A stretch of 64,000 bases of DNA from Ursus arctos (Eukaryota; Chordata; Mammalia; Carnivora; Ursidae). The stretch lies in NCBI RefSeq assembly GCF_023065955.2, contig NW_026622997.1, positions 6,558,001 through 6,622,000 of the forward strand, in the 5' to 3' direction. The notes below the pieces were generated by a model. The model saw nothing but the letters and a program-made list of their open reading frames with translations. It had not been told where the DNA came from and did not search any database. Below are positions 1 to 12,059 of this stretch, piece by piece (within the stretch, counting starts at the first letter, position 1; each line of letters opens with the position of its first letter). Made by a program: the position numbers and the translations under genes.

Positions 1-1177
1 TGCCCACAACCGTCCAGCCGGCTGCGCCCTCCGGCCCTGGGGGCCTCTGTGACCGGTCCTGTTCAGTCAGGCTCTGGGTGGGCTGAGCAAAGGGAAGCGT
101 TTCTTAGAAGCCCATGCCTTGTAGCTTTGGGGGAGCCGTCTACTCAGAGGTCAGTGTTCAACAGGTTGCCTCCGATTTCGGGGATGTCGCCTTGCGTCAC
201 ACGCATTGATGAGGTGCTGTGGCTTTCTGTACCCGTTCTACATCTAGAATTGTAACCTCAGAGTTAATTTTTGTTGTTGTCGTTAGCGTGATTTCTCGAT
301 CCCCGGTGCTCACAGGAGTATCAAGCTAGGGAAAGCTAGATTACGTCCTGTAACTGGAGCCCTCTTGGTTCTGATTGCTTCACTGATCCTCGCTCTAAGC
401 GGCTGATACGGGGGGCTGACTCACAGTTGCGATGCCCAGCCAGTTCATGAAAGGGAGATAAGATTGTTAGTGACCTCAGCATTCCAGGCTTCAAAGCCAG
501 CAGCATCTTCGCTGGAAATTACTGGTTACTGTTAATAACTGGATCTAGGGTGTAAAGATTTACCCGTGCTGGTAGGAGGTGACACAAACCCTGAGGAAAG
601 GAGATAAAGCACCTTTAAGTGGACCGATTAAAGACTGTTGTGACCTAACTGGCAGGTGGCACTCTGCAGCACGAGAAGCGGGCCGCCTTTGCTTTTGCCA
701 CTTAGTACGTTTTACCCTCAAAGCACTTTACACACATCAGCTAATTAAATCTCCAGACAATCACATTCAAAATGCAACCCAAGAGATCTTGTATCTGTTT
801 CAGGTGGCTATTTCCTAGGGATGAAAGCACCGTACCAAGTATCCGTGGGGGTGAGAGCCCAGCTCCGTCCTGCAGCTCAGCTTCAGCCTGCCTCTGGAGA
901 CGAGGCACCTTGTCCCTCCGGGAAGGCGACTAGGGCCACAGGGGACCCCTGAGAGCACCAGGGGAAGGTGATTTTCCATCAGCTTTTTCCCTTCCAGTGT
1001 GTTAGGAAATATGCGCCACCCCACAGAAAGGGCTCTGCCTTGCCCTTGAATATTAGTACTAAAGAATATTGTAAGTAATATGAATGCCTCCATAACATAG
1101 ATATTTTTTCCTTTGGGATTCTTCTCAATTTATATTGTACCACAGGTCACTCAATTTCAAGAAACTCACTTCAGTAT
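1..1177. other. Unique sequence, no gene recognised
   Basis: No repeat family or exon is recognised with confidence. The longest open frames here are under 100 codons and have no splice or Kozak context. A faint MIR-like stretch (about 715-790, with the word AAAGCACTTTACA) is too decayed to call. Confidence 0.5.
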
Positions 1178-1218
1178 TCCTTCCTTCCTTCTTTCAATTC
1201 ATCCATCCATCCATCCTT
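1178..1218. repeat. Compound microsatellite (CCTT)n/(ATCC)n
   Basis: A short CCTT-type run is followed by about four ATCC units. It is imperfect and low in copy number, so length polymorphism is likely modest. Confidence 0.75.
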
Positions 1219-1630
1219 CTCCCAACCAAAATACAATCACATGACAGGGCCGTTCAATTGTACACCCTAGATTCCTTCAAACACTCATTCCCTCAGTAGC
1301 TTGTTAAGACCCTAGGGCCAACCAGGCAGCTGACTACATCCAAGTTCTTGCTTTTCGGTTGTTTCTCTCGGGATTTTCATATTTGAGGAGAAATTAAGAC
1401 CATTATGAGGAATTTGTTAGTAAGGTTTTTGAGAGGCATGGAGAAAAGAAAAGCAGTAAGACAGATATTGAGCTTTTCTATGATTTTTATCTATCCATTC
1501 ATTTGGTTCCCTATTATCATGGTTAATTGAGAGTTTACCAGGCTGCTGGGGACCTATACTACATGTTACCTGGCAGTCTTTCTTTTGTATTTTTATAAGA
1601 GGAACCTGAACACATCTATAGAGATATTTA

Positions 1631-1745
1631 AATAACTTGATTAATGTCACAAAGCCATCTAGTGGTAGAGTTCTGGACTAAAAGCCCGGATTTCTGATTC
1701 TCAGTCCAGCACTCACAATGCTCAGTGGGACAAACTCTCCCTAAA
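1631..1745 (-). repeat. MIR-like SINE fragment (decayed)
   Basis: The order of words matches the reverse complement of a MIR core: GTCACA, then CTAGTGGTAGAG, then a degraded 'accession to definition' segment ending in CAGCACTCAC. Divergence is high, so the family call is tentative. It carries the CTCF-like motif listed separately. Confidence 0.4.
1653..1665 (-). promoter_or_regulatory. CTCF-like motif
   Basis: On the plus strand the bases read AGCCATCTAGTGG, i.e. CCACTAGATGGCT on the minus strand. This matches the vertebrate CTCF core at 12 of 13 positions by my reading, with the mismatch at the least constrained edge. CTCF is a zinc-finger DNA-binding protein that anchors chromatin loops. 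Motif presence alone does not show occupancy. Confidence 0.45.
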
Positions 1746-2162
1746 TAGTACTATGAGCAATATACTTTATGCTGCATTAATCTGAGTGGCACAAAGATCT
1801 CTAAAGAATAAATACTGTATCAACATATGGAAATACCAACATACTCCAATGTTGGATGAAAGAGATGAACAGAGAAGAGTAGACACAGGACGATTTAATG
1901 CGTATGAAGTTCTGGTACCAGCAATCGAATTGATGGTGATAGATATTAGATCAGCGGTTGTTAGGGAAGAGGATCAACAGGAAAGGTGTGTGAAGAAACT
2001 CTTGGGTGATGTTCTCTATACTGATAGGAGCGTAGCACACGTGAGTGCATGCGTTTGTCAAAGTGGACCAAAATATATAGTGAAGATCTGTGCATTTCAC
2101 TGTATATAACTTATGTCTCACTAACAAAGGATTCTTAGGCACCACCAACAATAGAGAGATAT

Positions 2163-2336
2163 CACTAGAGAGACCTGGCTTCATATCATGGCTCAACCAC
2201 GTAGCTGGGTGACCTTGGGCAAGTTTCTCAGTGTTTCTGAGCCTCAGGTTTTAAATCAGGTGTAAAATGGGGAAAACATCACCTATCTTGCAGGGTTGTG
2301 AGAACTCAAGATTACACACGGAATGTAGCTAGTACT
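2163..2336 (+). repeat. MIR SINE
   Basis: Typical MIR word order is visible: CTGGCTTCA, AGCTGGGTGACCTTGGGCAAG, a TTTCTCA...GAGCCTCAG stretch, TAAAATGGGG, and TGCAGGGTTGTGAGAA. This is an ancient tRNA-derived mammalian SINE, fixed long before the carnivore radiation and no longer mobile. Confidence 0.85.
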
Positions 2337-2454
2337 ATTTTTAATTTAGTTTAGGCTGTTAAAGCTAGCTGTTGTTGCTTTTATCACTAAGGTATAGAGA
2401 AAGCTATCCTTTTAATTTCTTATAGTAACATCATAGATGAAAATGTCATCTTCT

Positions 2455-2623
2455 TTTAAAAGATTTAATTAATTAATTAGTTAATTAATTTTGAGTGCGT
2501 TGTGGGGGGGGGCAGAGGGAGAAGGAGAGAGAGAATCCCGAGCAGATTCCACACTGAGCATGGAACCCAATGCAGGGCTCTCAAGAGTCCGATGCTCAAC
2601 TGACTGAGCCACCCAGGTGCCCC
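2455..2623 (-). mobile_element. CanSINE (tRNA-Lys-derived SINE)
   Basis: In reverse orientation the element starts with an A/T-rich tail (AAAAGATTTAATTAATT), passes through a purine-rich (GAGAGA) segment, and ends in CTGAGCCACCCAGGTGCCCC, the complement of the tRNA-Lys-derived head. A G8 run at about 2505 is unusual. Flanking duplications are not clear, which suggests an older copy. Confidence 0.92.
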
Positions 2624-2837
2624 GAAAATATAATGTTTTTACATGGATTGTCTTATAGTTTTTATTTCATGCTTTTGTGTTACTTTAACCTTGCATGTAA
2701 CCTGACTTCTCCTATTTTTAGATCATCATCTTTTGAATAATTGTAACCAGAGTATACAGGATTTTGTATTCCACTTTCCCCCAATTACTGTAAACGTTTC
2801 ATATGCTCTTGATTGTCTGTTGCCAAATTTTATAGTG

Positions 2838-3290
2838 TTAGAGCTGAGGAAGTAGCTGTGGATAAGACAAGGCTCTTGTCATGAGCTTACGTTCCAGTCG
2901 GGAGAGACAGTCCAGAGTACAGGAGATGTGAGTGAGACCATGTCCACTACTGAGAGTGCTAGACAGAGACCGAAGAGGAAGCCCGATGGATAAAGAGTGG
3001 GAAGGCTGGGTGGGTAAGGCCTTCCCAAAGAGGTGACATAGGATTCAAGGTTCGAATGACAAGAAAAAGCCAGTCCCATGAGGTCCTGAGGTAAGAGGGT
3101 CTCTCGGGGACCCCACAGGTACATGGACTTTAGGGAGCAACGCCCCTGGTCTGAGGGGCAGAGAGAAGGCCATTGAGTCTGGACAAAATGAACAAGGAGT
3201 ATCAGAGCCCAAGACAAAGTTGGAGAGGTAAAAAAGGCCAGACCAGACCTGGCCTGCTGGGTAATTCCTTCCATGGGGCCCACGCTTTTC
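2838..3290 (-). repeat. L2-type LINE fragment
   Basis: The stretch follows the complement of an L2 3' end: 'AAGGCTCTTGTCATGAGCTTACGTTCCAG' is the decayed form of the 'catggagcttacattctag' block, and 'GGGTAAGGCCTTCCCAAAGAGGTGACAT' matches the downstream 'aaggcctctctgaggaggtgacat' block. L2 is an inactive CR1-like LINE. An open frame of 134 codons on the minus strand here is therefore repeat-derived. Confidence 0.65.
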
Positions 3291-6064
3291 CCAGCAAAGC
3301 CATGTTTTTGTAAGACTTTACTCTCTAGTCTTAGAGTATCTGCAGCTGGTCAGCCACAATTACCTAGCTGGCTAACTCAACTAGTTCACAAGTCTGATTT
3401 TCAGAGGCCAGTGTAATTTTTCAAAGTGAGTATGGGACTGACTTTTAACTAAATGTTTAAAAGGGTGGCTGAGGGACTAGTTGCCACTCTTTGATGTGTT
3501 TGTGCCACCCAGCCTAGAAACACCTGGCCACTCTTGAAGGGATTAGGTCTGGACTACTGCAGTTAGGAGTCAGGACTCTGCCCAGCTGGCCCCGTAGGAC
3601 ACAGGGCCCAAGGGACCTCCTGGGGCCAGAGGGCAGGAGCCTGGCCTGCTGTGCTGGCACCTGTGGGGGGTGCGGTCGAAGGGCTGGAGCTCATCTGGCC
3701 GAAGGAGGACACGTTCAAGCTCCCGAGGGCGGTGGAGCTGGTGCCCCACCCTTCACTTCCTCCTGTGGGAGCAGAATCCTGGTCAGAGTGAGACTGTCAC
3801 TGCCAACTCCCCTTGTTGGAAGCCGCCTTCTTCCCCCTAGTTCTCAAGCGAGTGGGACACAGCACTGACACTTGCTGGAGTTTTCAATTTTTCACCGAAG
3901 TCTTTGTATGGAAAGGTTCACTCATTTACAGAGGAAGAACCTGGCTTTACTTTAAAATGCGTAGTCCTTTATCAGCCTACTACCCGCAATGCAGAGTTTG
4001 TGTAGTGTTCTGAGTCGCTAGAGGCTTTGGGCGCGGGGGTGCACGTGTCCCGTGGGATGTCTTCAGACATCGGTGTGGGGTGTGGGCGCCGTGCTAAATG
4101 GGAGCGGGGCTGCGGCAGGAGGAGAGGCCGCGAGAGAGGGGAGCACGCGGAGGCCACAGAGAGAAGACTCACCGAAGGACTGGATTTGGAGGAAAGAGGA
4201 TTCATAGGGAACTCCTAGGATTTGGCTTTCCATGGCTTTCGAAGACATTGTATGAATTTACAAATGCTACCAGCAAAGTACGAGGGTAACTTTTTATCAC
4301 CTCACCAGCATTAGATTTTATCTCCTTTCCAAGGAAACCTCTCATTTCATGATTATGAAACAGAGACTCTTTGGAAAGATTACTTTTGTAAAAGTACCTG
4401 TGTTCCCTTGTATCATTCCATGGAACAAACACACTGTCTTGTTTTGGCTCTTGATTTGTTGCCAAAGCCTCTTAGCTGAGGAAGTCTGGTTAACACAGAG
4501 AAAGGAGCTCAGTTTCCACAGGCCCAGCTATGTTCGTGTGAAAGGAAGGAGAGGGGCAGGCAGCTCGCCTTCTTCCATGACCCCTAGCTAGTGGACAGCC
4601 TCAGCTGTGCCTCAGGACGCGCGAGGAAAGGGTTAAACCGTCCTGTGTCCACTATGCCCTACCGGCACAGCCCGCTTTTAATCTGTGGCTTGTGGCAGGA
4701 GGAAGTCCGAGAGGTGGCCTTTCACATGACATCATAAAAGCCTGATTTATCGCCAGCCACCAAACATCTAGAAAATCATAACATCCTTTCAGGAAAATGC
4801 AGTGGAAAATAATCAGGTTGACTTTGATGAAAGCTTTGGTGGGGACTCCAAGTGTGACATTCTGCACAGTAACCCTTGGCAGGTGCTCTGTTTGCAGCCA
4901 GAGCAGCCTTCACGACAAAGCCCGGAGTCTGAGCTGCACGGCTGCCCACGGCGGAGCAGGGCTTTAATGTCCGCAGATAAAACAAGAGTTTGGTTCGTAC
5001 TCTGCCAGCTTGCCTAACATAACACTTGAGTGTATGTGAAAATGCTTTGGAAATAACAGCTCTAGCCCAACGTGAGGAATTCTTGGTTATAGAAATATAA
5101 AGCTCCTACCCCTTCACCAAACCTGCCACGACGGCAGCAATGCCACGCGATGCTACTTCCTCTGCCGTTGCTGCTGATTTGCTCTTCTCTTCTTTCCTAG
5201 GACTATCTTTAGGACACGGCTCTGCAGTTGGAGCCTTCGCCCATGTGATATTTCCAGAGCAGCGTCCACCGTGGTGTCCTTCTTAGTAACTAAGGGGGCT
5301 CAACGATGACAGAGATGACACCCTCCAACATGTCAGAGGAAACCAAGGGGTGAATTCCTCAAGCCACGAGGAATCCGTCCCAGGAATGTTTACATCTCCG
5401 TGCTGTTTCTCCCGCTCAGGAAGGTGATGAAAGCACCGAGCAGGAACCTCATTTTCTTTGGTGTGCGTGATGTACTCGGCGATAAACACAGGAAAGAGGG
5501 ACAGAGACTAGAGTGTTGGATGGTTCTAGAATTCTGGCCACATCAAGTCTACAAAACCTCATTGGCATAGAAAGCAGGCCCATCTTTGTAGACTGACACC
5601 AACTCGGAAGGTCCTGGGACTCCTGAGCTGTGGGGAGAGAGGTGTTCTAAAGATCGGGCCAGGATGGACAAGGGAGTAGTCAGGGTCGGAAGGCCGGCAA
5701 AAATGAAGACTGGGACTCGTTCAAAGTTACGTCGCTCTGTTTTACTGCGACACCTATCTTGGGGCTGTGCGTGTCACTGAGGCACCTGCGTGATAAATAA
5801 ATGGTGGTGAAAGTGGGGGAATAAATTTCCCACTGATGCAAATCATCATCAGATGGCCTGCCGTGCGGAGTGTTGCCGGGTCAGGAAGCCTCTACTCAAG
5901 GGGCTCTTAAGTGAGGTTCCCTCTTCAGCGGGCCAGGGAGCCGCCCCCGCCCCCAGCCGCCGCTCAGGACTCCTGCCACCCACTGCAGAACGGCTCTGGG
6001 CCCAGTGACTGGTCTAGGGGTGGGGGACTTGGGGAACCCTCTGACTGACACTAACAACGTCTGT
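3291..6064. other. Unique sequence; one splice-like site
   Basis: About 2.8 kb without a recognised repeat or gene. The only coding-like feature is a strong polypyrimidine-AG acceptor ending at 5200 followed by a short open stretch (see findings). Around 4715-4870 the sequence looks unusually ordered (many homopolymer-free AT-rich words such as TGACATCATAAAAG) and could be a conserved noncoding element, but I cannot test this. Confidence 0.45.
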
Positions 6065-6275
6065 TCGTCGCGCCCCTTGTCTGTGCTATGCACTCAGAGG
6101 CACTTAACATACTTCGTACTGTTAAACTTTCTAACGGTCGTGCGAGCGTCATGAGGGAAGTGAGGCTCTGGTGGGTGAAGTGACACACCCAGTGTCCATT
6201 CGTGGTAGAGCCTGGATTCAAAGCCCGGTCTCTCCGACTCCAGACCAGGTAATTAGCCCATTTCTCTAAACTCCC
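6065..6275 (-). repeat. MIR SINE
   Basis: The reverse MIR order is seen: CACTTAACATACTTCGTACTGTTAA, a degraded gap, ATGAGGGAAGTGAGGCTC, GGTGAAGTGACACACCCAG, GTGGTAGAGCCTGGATTCAAAGCCCGGTCT. The segment 6170-6240 is the best-preserved part. Confidence 0.75.
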
Positions 6276-8069
6276 TCCCTTCTTCTCCATTTAGTAAGTG
6301 GGCTGACGTGTACAACAATATGTCATGTTGCACATTCCCACCAGGCAGACGCCCTAGACGGGGGTGAGGTCCCACCCTGGAGAACTGTGGAAGACATAAC
6401 AGAAGGGGACTGCGCTTGCCCTCGACGGAGGTCCAGACACACCACAACTGCTGGTTAGACTGCCTGTCAGTAGGTTGTAGAGCAGAGCAGATGCGAGAGT
6501 GGAGACCTGAGTCAGAAGGAAAAGGGGGCATATCAGGGGATACCGCACTGCCATAAGCACATGGCTCTTGATGTCAAAACAGCACACTGTGAAAGAGTTT
6601 GATGCAGCCGTGGATTGTAGAGCAAAAGTGAATTCATTATTCTTCTCCAGCTGCGGGTGAAAGGTTTTATAACAGGATTGAAGATAAAGTATTTTGTTTT
6701 GGTTCCTATGATTAATGTCATTTTCTAAAAGAACACCACTCTCGGCTCCTCAAGCACCATCAGGAATGGTCATGACCATCACGACTTCGTAAGCAGCTGA
6801 AACAGACCCGTGGGCAATTTGCCTGCGGAAGGATTCTTTCCAGTCTGTGCCCCCCTGACACTACTAGGCTGTGAGACTCCCGGTGGACATCCCCTGGCAG
6901 AACTAGGCTTTGGGGTGGAATCTTCTAGGAACTGTTGGCTTTCCAGGACCACAAGGAATAGTAAGAGACGCCTGACATGGGAACTCTGTGTTTGGGAAAC
7001 TTCCAAATGGCCTTTGCTCAGTATATGACCCCCTCAGAATACCCTTTTCTATGAAAAGACTTCAACTCACAGAATTCAAAAGAGTTGTCTGGTCTTATTT
7101 ATGCTGCCACCATGACCATGACTAACAGAAATACAACTATTCCTCAGGGTGCATAACCTTTTCCGTTTCAGGGTCTTGGGTAGTGAAGGAGATCACTACT
7201 GGATCTGGATAGAGTAGAGCGGGTCTGGAGAACACGTGTATCTAAAGACCTTATCCAAATGGACTTAGTTCCAGAGTTTGGACAGTGAGAGCTCAGAAAG
7301 GAAGGGAGACGTCTAATTATCACCATCATGGTTACAGTAGTAACAACAGTAATATTTATCACAAAACAACAGCTGTGTAGAGCTTGACTATTTAAAGAGG
7401 ATCTTTCGGCCTATTTTCTCATGTAATCCTGGCAACATTCAGCCATCTATGCACTCGGTAGCCATAATCACCTGGCCTTCGAGAAGCCCAAGGTCCCGTG
7501 GTAGAGACTAGTGAGCTCGTGGCATACCACCTGATGCGTGCCACAGCACAGAGTGGGCATAGGAGCAGGTGAACAGAGAGGGAGGCCAATGAGTGGAGGG
7601 AGTACGGACAGGGTTGAGACCTAAAGAGTGACAAGAACGGGGAGGAGAATGAGCATTGTGGTGGCCCTGAAAATGCCTTGGGGTAAGCCTGTCACCGAGA
7701 CACCTGCACAAATCAATATCGGGAGGACTCGTCTTAACGTTGTCCCTCTGGAACCAGGATGAGCTCCTTTTCACAGTGGGCCGGAGGAGGGGACCACGGC
7801 CCTGTGGGGACCAAGGCACTCAGAAACCTTTTCAGCGTAAACGCTCTCTGAGCTGGGTCGTGAACAATGAGTGGGAGGGAGGATAGCAAAGGGCAAAGGT
7901 AAAGACAGCGTAGGTGTCGGATCAGGAGCTGAAGGGCACAAAGGTGTTACAGAATCTTCTGCGACTCTAGGTTTGGGATGGCTGGGGGCAGCGTGGAGTG
8001 GACCAGTCCTCAGGGCTAGTTTAGCGTGACGTGTGGGGCTGGGCCTCAGCTGAACCCCAGTACGGTCGC
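6276..8069. other. Unique sequence, no gene recognised
   Basis: About 1.8 kb with no confident repeat. A weak MIR-like word (TCATGTAATCCTGGCAAC, near 7418) is too short to call. Open frames are all under 105 codons and overlap on both strands. Confidence 0.45.
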
Positions 8070-8124
8070 TCACTACCCGAGCCTCAGCTTTCTAATTTAC
8101 AGACCTGTTGTCCTCTATCCGCCA

Positions 8125-8260
8125 GCAGTAACGAGTGGGGCTACTGCGCGCTGAGCCAGTGCCGATGCTGAGCGGGCACTCCGTAATGCGGCCGCTGGCA
8201 GCGCGTAACGCGAAGGCTCCATCGGGGCCAGAGGGTCTAGCAAGATGCCGCGGAGGCCAT
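8125..8260. promoter_or_regulatory. Short CpG-dense patch
   Basis: I count about fifteen CpG dinucleotides in roughly 140 bases (for example GCGCGC, GCGGCCGC, GCGCGTAACGCGAA, CCGCGG). This is far above the surrounding background. It is shorter than a conventional CpG island. It may be a small unmethylated element or a local GC-biased patch. Confidence 0.4.
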
Positions 8261-8424
8261 TCCAGGCCTTGGGGCTGCTTCTCCCGAGTGGCTGCCTGGC
8301 ATTGCCCCCACCGAGACCTCTGACTGCAGCAATGGGCAGCCCCCTTTCATCAGACCGATAGTTCGCCCCAGCCTGTCATAGTCTCGCTCTTCCTCTTCAT
8401 TTATTTGAACCATACCCCTGTCAA

Positions 8425-8565
8425 AACACATGGGACTTGAGGGCAGAGAGACTTAGGCTGAAAACCTAGGTTCACCATTCACTAGATGAGTCTCAGTTTT
8501 CTCATTTGTACCACACCCTGGGGCTGTGGTAATGATGTGAGGGCTCGAGTGCTTGTCACAGAAGG
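8425..8565 (+). repeat. MIR SINE fragment
   Basis: MIR words in forward order: GGTTCACCATTCACTAG, GTCTCAGTTTTCTCATTTGTA, then GGCTGTGGTAATGATGTGAGGGCT. The left third of the element is missing or unrecognisable. Confidence 0.7.
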
Positions 8566-11500
8566 CCCTCCACACATGCTCATTCTCCTCCCCTCTTCAA
8601 TCCCAGCTGTCTCCCCACGCCCTGAACTCATTCCAGCCTTCTTCCCTGTTACACCTAATGCACCTTTGGGTCCCCACAGCACCGTCCCCAGGCTGCTCAC
8701 ACAGCAGTCAGCGAGACAGCCGGCAGCTCGGGCTCCACTACGGGGTCCTGGCAGTAAACAAACCAGCAAGGAGGAAACCAGGACCAGCTGAATAATGGGG
8801 GTCAGGGACGCTGACCAGGTGACGTTTCGGCAGAGTGCTGACTGACAAGGAGGAGCCAGCTACGAGAGACCCTGGGAAAGCTTTCCAAGTGGGGGAAGCA
8901 GCTTAGGCTAGGGCCCACCAAGTGGCGGCAGGGAGCTGGCTGGTCAGAAACCCCTGAGGGTGGGGTGAGGGAAGCTGTCACACGTGGCAATGAACCCAGG
9001 ATGTAAGGATACATAGCTTTGTCAAGAAAGATCCCCGGATACGTTTCTTCCTCTGGCTACTCGTCAGACCCTCTGCCTGGGGGTGGCCTTGGGGATCCAC
9101 TTGGGGGACCTGTTGACCACCTAGGGGCTTGTGATCAGATTGGACTCATTTTAGGGAGTCCTGGGAAAGGGCTAGAGGCCAGAGCAGCACAGACAGCCTC
9201 TGTCAGGACTTCTGAAGCCCAGAGGCCTAAGAGGAACCTCTGGGCTCACTCGGGTCCTCACCCACTTACAGGCACCCCAGAGTTCCTGGAGGACGAGAGT
9301 GGGACCCGATACAGTAAGTTCCCATGGGATGACCTACGTCACTGTCACCAAGTTAGCAAAGATAAATGGAAGCCAATTAAGGGCGCACGGAAAGCGCCGC
9401 AGGGACGTGGAAGAGAGGAGGTCTTTTAGGAGAGAAGATTAACGCTCTCCCTCTCAGAGGAGGGAGACGGTCCACCATGGTCAGGGCACCTCACAGCCCA
9501 GTGAGTGCCCGCCTGACTCCAGCCTGTGGCAGAACCTGAAGGGCCACTGTGATCTGTATCAGGTGACTCAGTGCTTGTTGCGCCACCACCCCTCTGACTG
9601 GAGCCTTGGCCACGCGTTGTATCCAAGGAGGCACAGAGGGCAGAGGAGGAAAAGACGCACTAGCCATCCTGGCGGATGAGCTCAGGCCTGAAGACAGAGC
9701 ATCACGCTTCGGCGGCCCGGTGCTTACAGCTCATTTCTCCCGAACAGTTTGTCTCTGCTACGCTCTTCTCTCTCCTCTCCTTCTGAAGGAGCCCTTTACA
9801 GCAAAGGCTTTTAAATAGTGGCCAACCTTCTGTTTAGTATTTTATATATGTCGTGGGGGCGCCTTGCATTTCTCTGGTTTACCTTCATGAAGGGAAAATA
9901 GAAATGCTGCCAACAACTCAACAAATCTTTTCCCCCCAAACGATGCGAAACACATTAGAAAGTTCCTCAGCATCCAGAAGAAGGCCCTGACCCCGCCTAC
10001 CCCTTTGGGATTTCCTGTCCTTTCTTGCTGGTTACCAGCTAAGGAGGGATGCCCCGGGCGCTCTGCGCCCCGCACTGCTCTCTCCTTTTTGCCCAGTGCT
10101 CTCTGCGTCGAAGTCATGTTCCCTAGATACCGGTGGACAGCAGCAGGCTTCATTTCTGTGAAATCTGGCTCATCTCAGTTTATTTCCTTCCCATCAGCTC
10201 TGTAACTGTTCTTCTGGCCTTTCTGAAATGCTTGGTCTTGTGGGGGGATAAAATAAATTTCTCCTTTTATACCTTCAAAATACTCCCCTCTCCTCCGTTA
10301 AGGCCAACCTGGCCCTGTGCTCTGGGCTGGAGAACTGGGTTTCCTGGTGACCATAATCTCGAGTTATAAATAAGTGTGTTTATTCATCCTTATGCGTAGA
10401 AACACAGTGTAATATTTCGACTTTATAGAACCCCCTTTCATGACCTGCTGGTGGTGTCTATGAGCCAGCTGTGCCAGTCCTATCAGGCTCTGGGTAAGCT
10501 GGGGCCCAGCAGGGGCTGTCCCTAGAGTCCTACAGGAAGTCAGTGGCCCTCAGTGGTGCTTGGGGCTGGGTGACTCTGACTCTAATGCCCACCAGGAACA
10601 GCCAGCCACACACACCCCCTTACCTTTGTTCCTCACATAACACCCCTCCTCACTCTGAGCTTTTTCTTGTCTTCTTGTTATTTAATTCTTTTTTTCTATT
10701 TTGGAAGAGCTGCTATGGGGACTTCTCAGGGGCTTTTAACCACCACCTCTGGCCCTGAAAGAGTGGACACAGCTACATTCTAGGGGTGTCTGCAAGGGGA
10801 GGTGGGCATCAGGCAGATCAAGTCGGTACTTCCTTTCCTTTTCTTATTGGTTACCTTTCTTGATCTCTGTCTCCTCAGAAAAATCAGTGACCCTCAGCAA
10901 ATTTGTGGATTTGTTAAAAGTGGAGTGGGTGGGATCCTTCGCTAGGCTGAATGAATTAGAATTTCTGAGGGGATCCTCAGAAAAGCTCTCCTGGAATCAC
11001 TTCCTCAGACCCATATGCATTTTTGGAGTCTTACTCAGTCTGGTGTTACTGGGACCCAGCCCAGTTCTGGGTACACAATAGGTATTATAAGGAAAAATGT
11101 CCCCTCTCCTTGAAATGCAGCTCAGACCGTCCACAGTTTAGCTGGACACTTCCATGTCTGCCCTACCCCTTGAGGTTCTCTTGCTTCTAATTCCTCCCAT
11201 CACCAAGTGGCTCCTAAGTTGCTTACATGAGGCAAGTGGAGAGAACCTCCTGAAGGTGAGCACCCCCTGGAAAGCACGTCTGGATTCTGCCTTAGCGACC
11301 TGCTCCCAGGGCTCACAGCCCCCCTCGAGCCCCCAGCTTCCCCAGATGCTTATCCTCCCAGCCCCGAGGCCCAGCCCCATGGCAGGCATCCCGCTGGGTC
11401 CTGACTCTGTATTTCCTGCCTGCTGCCCCGGGAACCTCGAGCTCCTCCCTGGACACCTGCCGGCTGCGCAGGCCAGGCCTGGCAGGCCCACGCCCACGGC

Positions 11501-11589
11501 ACCAGCATGTAGCCTGCAGCCTCTAGCCTGACGAGCTGCTGCCTTTCCCCCAGGGGCCAACCCCAGGAAGACCCTCACCTGCCAGGTGA
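8566..11589. other. Unique sequence, no gene recognised
   Basis: About 3 kb with no confident repeat. GC-rich subsegments produce overlapping open frames on both strands (up to 136 codons at 9019-9429 and 165/125 codons antiparallel near 11138-11635). None has a credible start context, domain or splice structure, so I do not call genes. Confidence 0.45.
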
Positions 11590-12035
11590 GACCCCCGATC
11601 CCACCTTGAGGAAACACGTGAGTTACGCCATGCACGTGGAAGCCCTTCGGGCCCGGGTGCCCGCACGATGGCTGTGACTGGGGGCCTGTCAGCGGAACTG
11701 GTCAATCACCACTGTGATACCCCCCGCCGGGCTTCCAACTCGCCCCTCAACGTGGCCCCCAAGCCTCCTGCTTCTCCTCTCAACTTCCAGAAAAGGGCCA
11801 TAGCGCGGCTAAACCGAACTTCCTGACCAGCTCAAGACCCGTCACTGATGGCCCTTCACGCCTGCTTTCCTCACCACCTTGTACGCCACCCTCCCGCGCT
11901 CAGTGTGTTTTCATGGTACCACTGCGGTGTTGGTGCAAGCCTCCGGGACCCCGGCCCCTCGTGTCGGCACGGCCCCCAGCACCGCTCTGCGCCCCGGGTG
12001 CCTCCGTGCCTCGTGCCACCACTCTTTCCGCAGCA
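11590..12035. promoter_or_regulatory. Candidate CpG island
   Basis: By manual count there are about 29 CpGs in roughly 390 bases (11640-12030), at about 60% G+C. That gives an observed/expected ratio of around 0.8. No exon or transcription start is recognised next to it. It could be a promoter of an unseen transcript, an orphan (intergenic) CpG island, or a GC-biased conversion tract. A MIR begins immediately after it. Confidence 0.5.
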
Positions 12036-12059
12036 CACTTGCTATGTCGTTTCCATGCA

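Noticed and set aside
9019..9429. 136-codon plus frame
   Set aside because: The start is a TTG, not ATG. No domain or conserved-looking motif, and no splice structure.
11138..11635. 165-codon minus and 125-codon plus frames on opposite strands
   Set aside because: Antiparallel frames in GC-rich DNA arise from a scarcity of stop codons. Neither has a domain. Low-complexity Pro/Gly/Ala composition.
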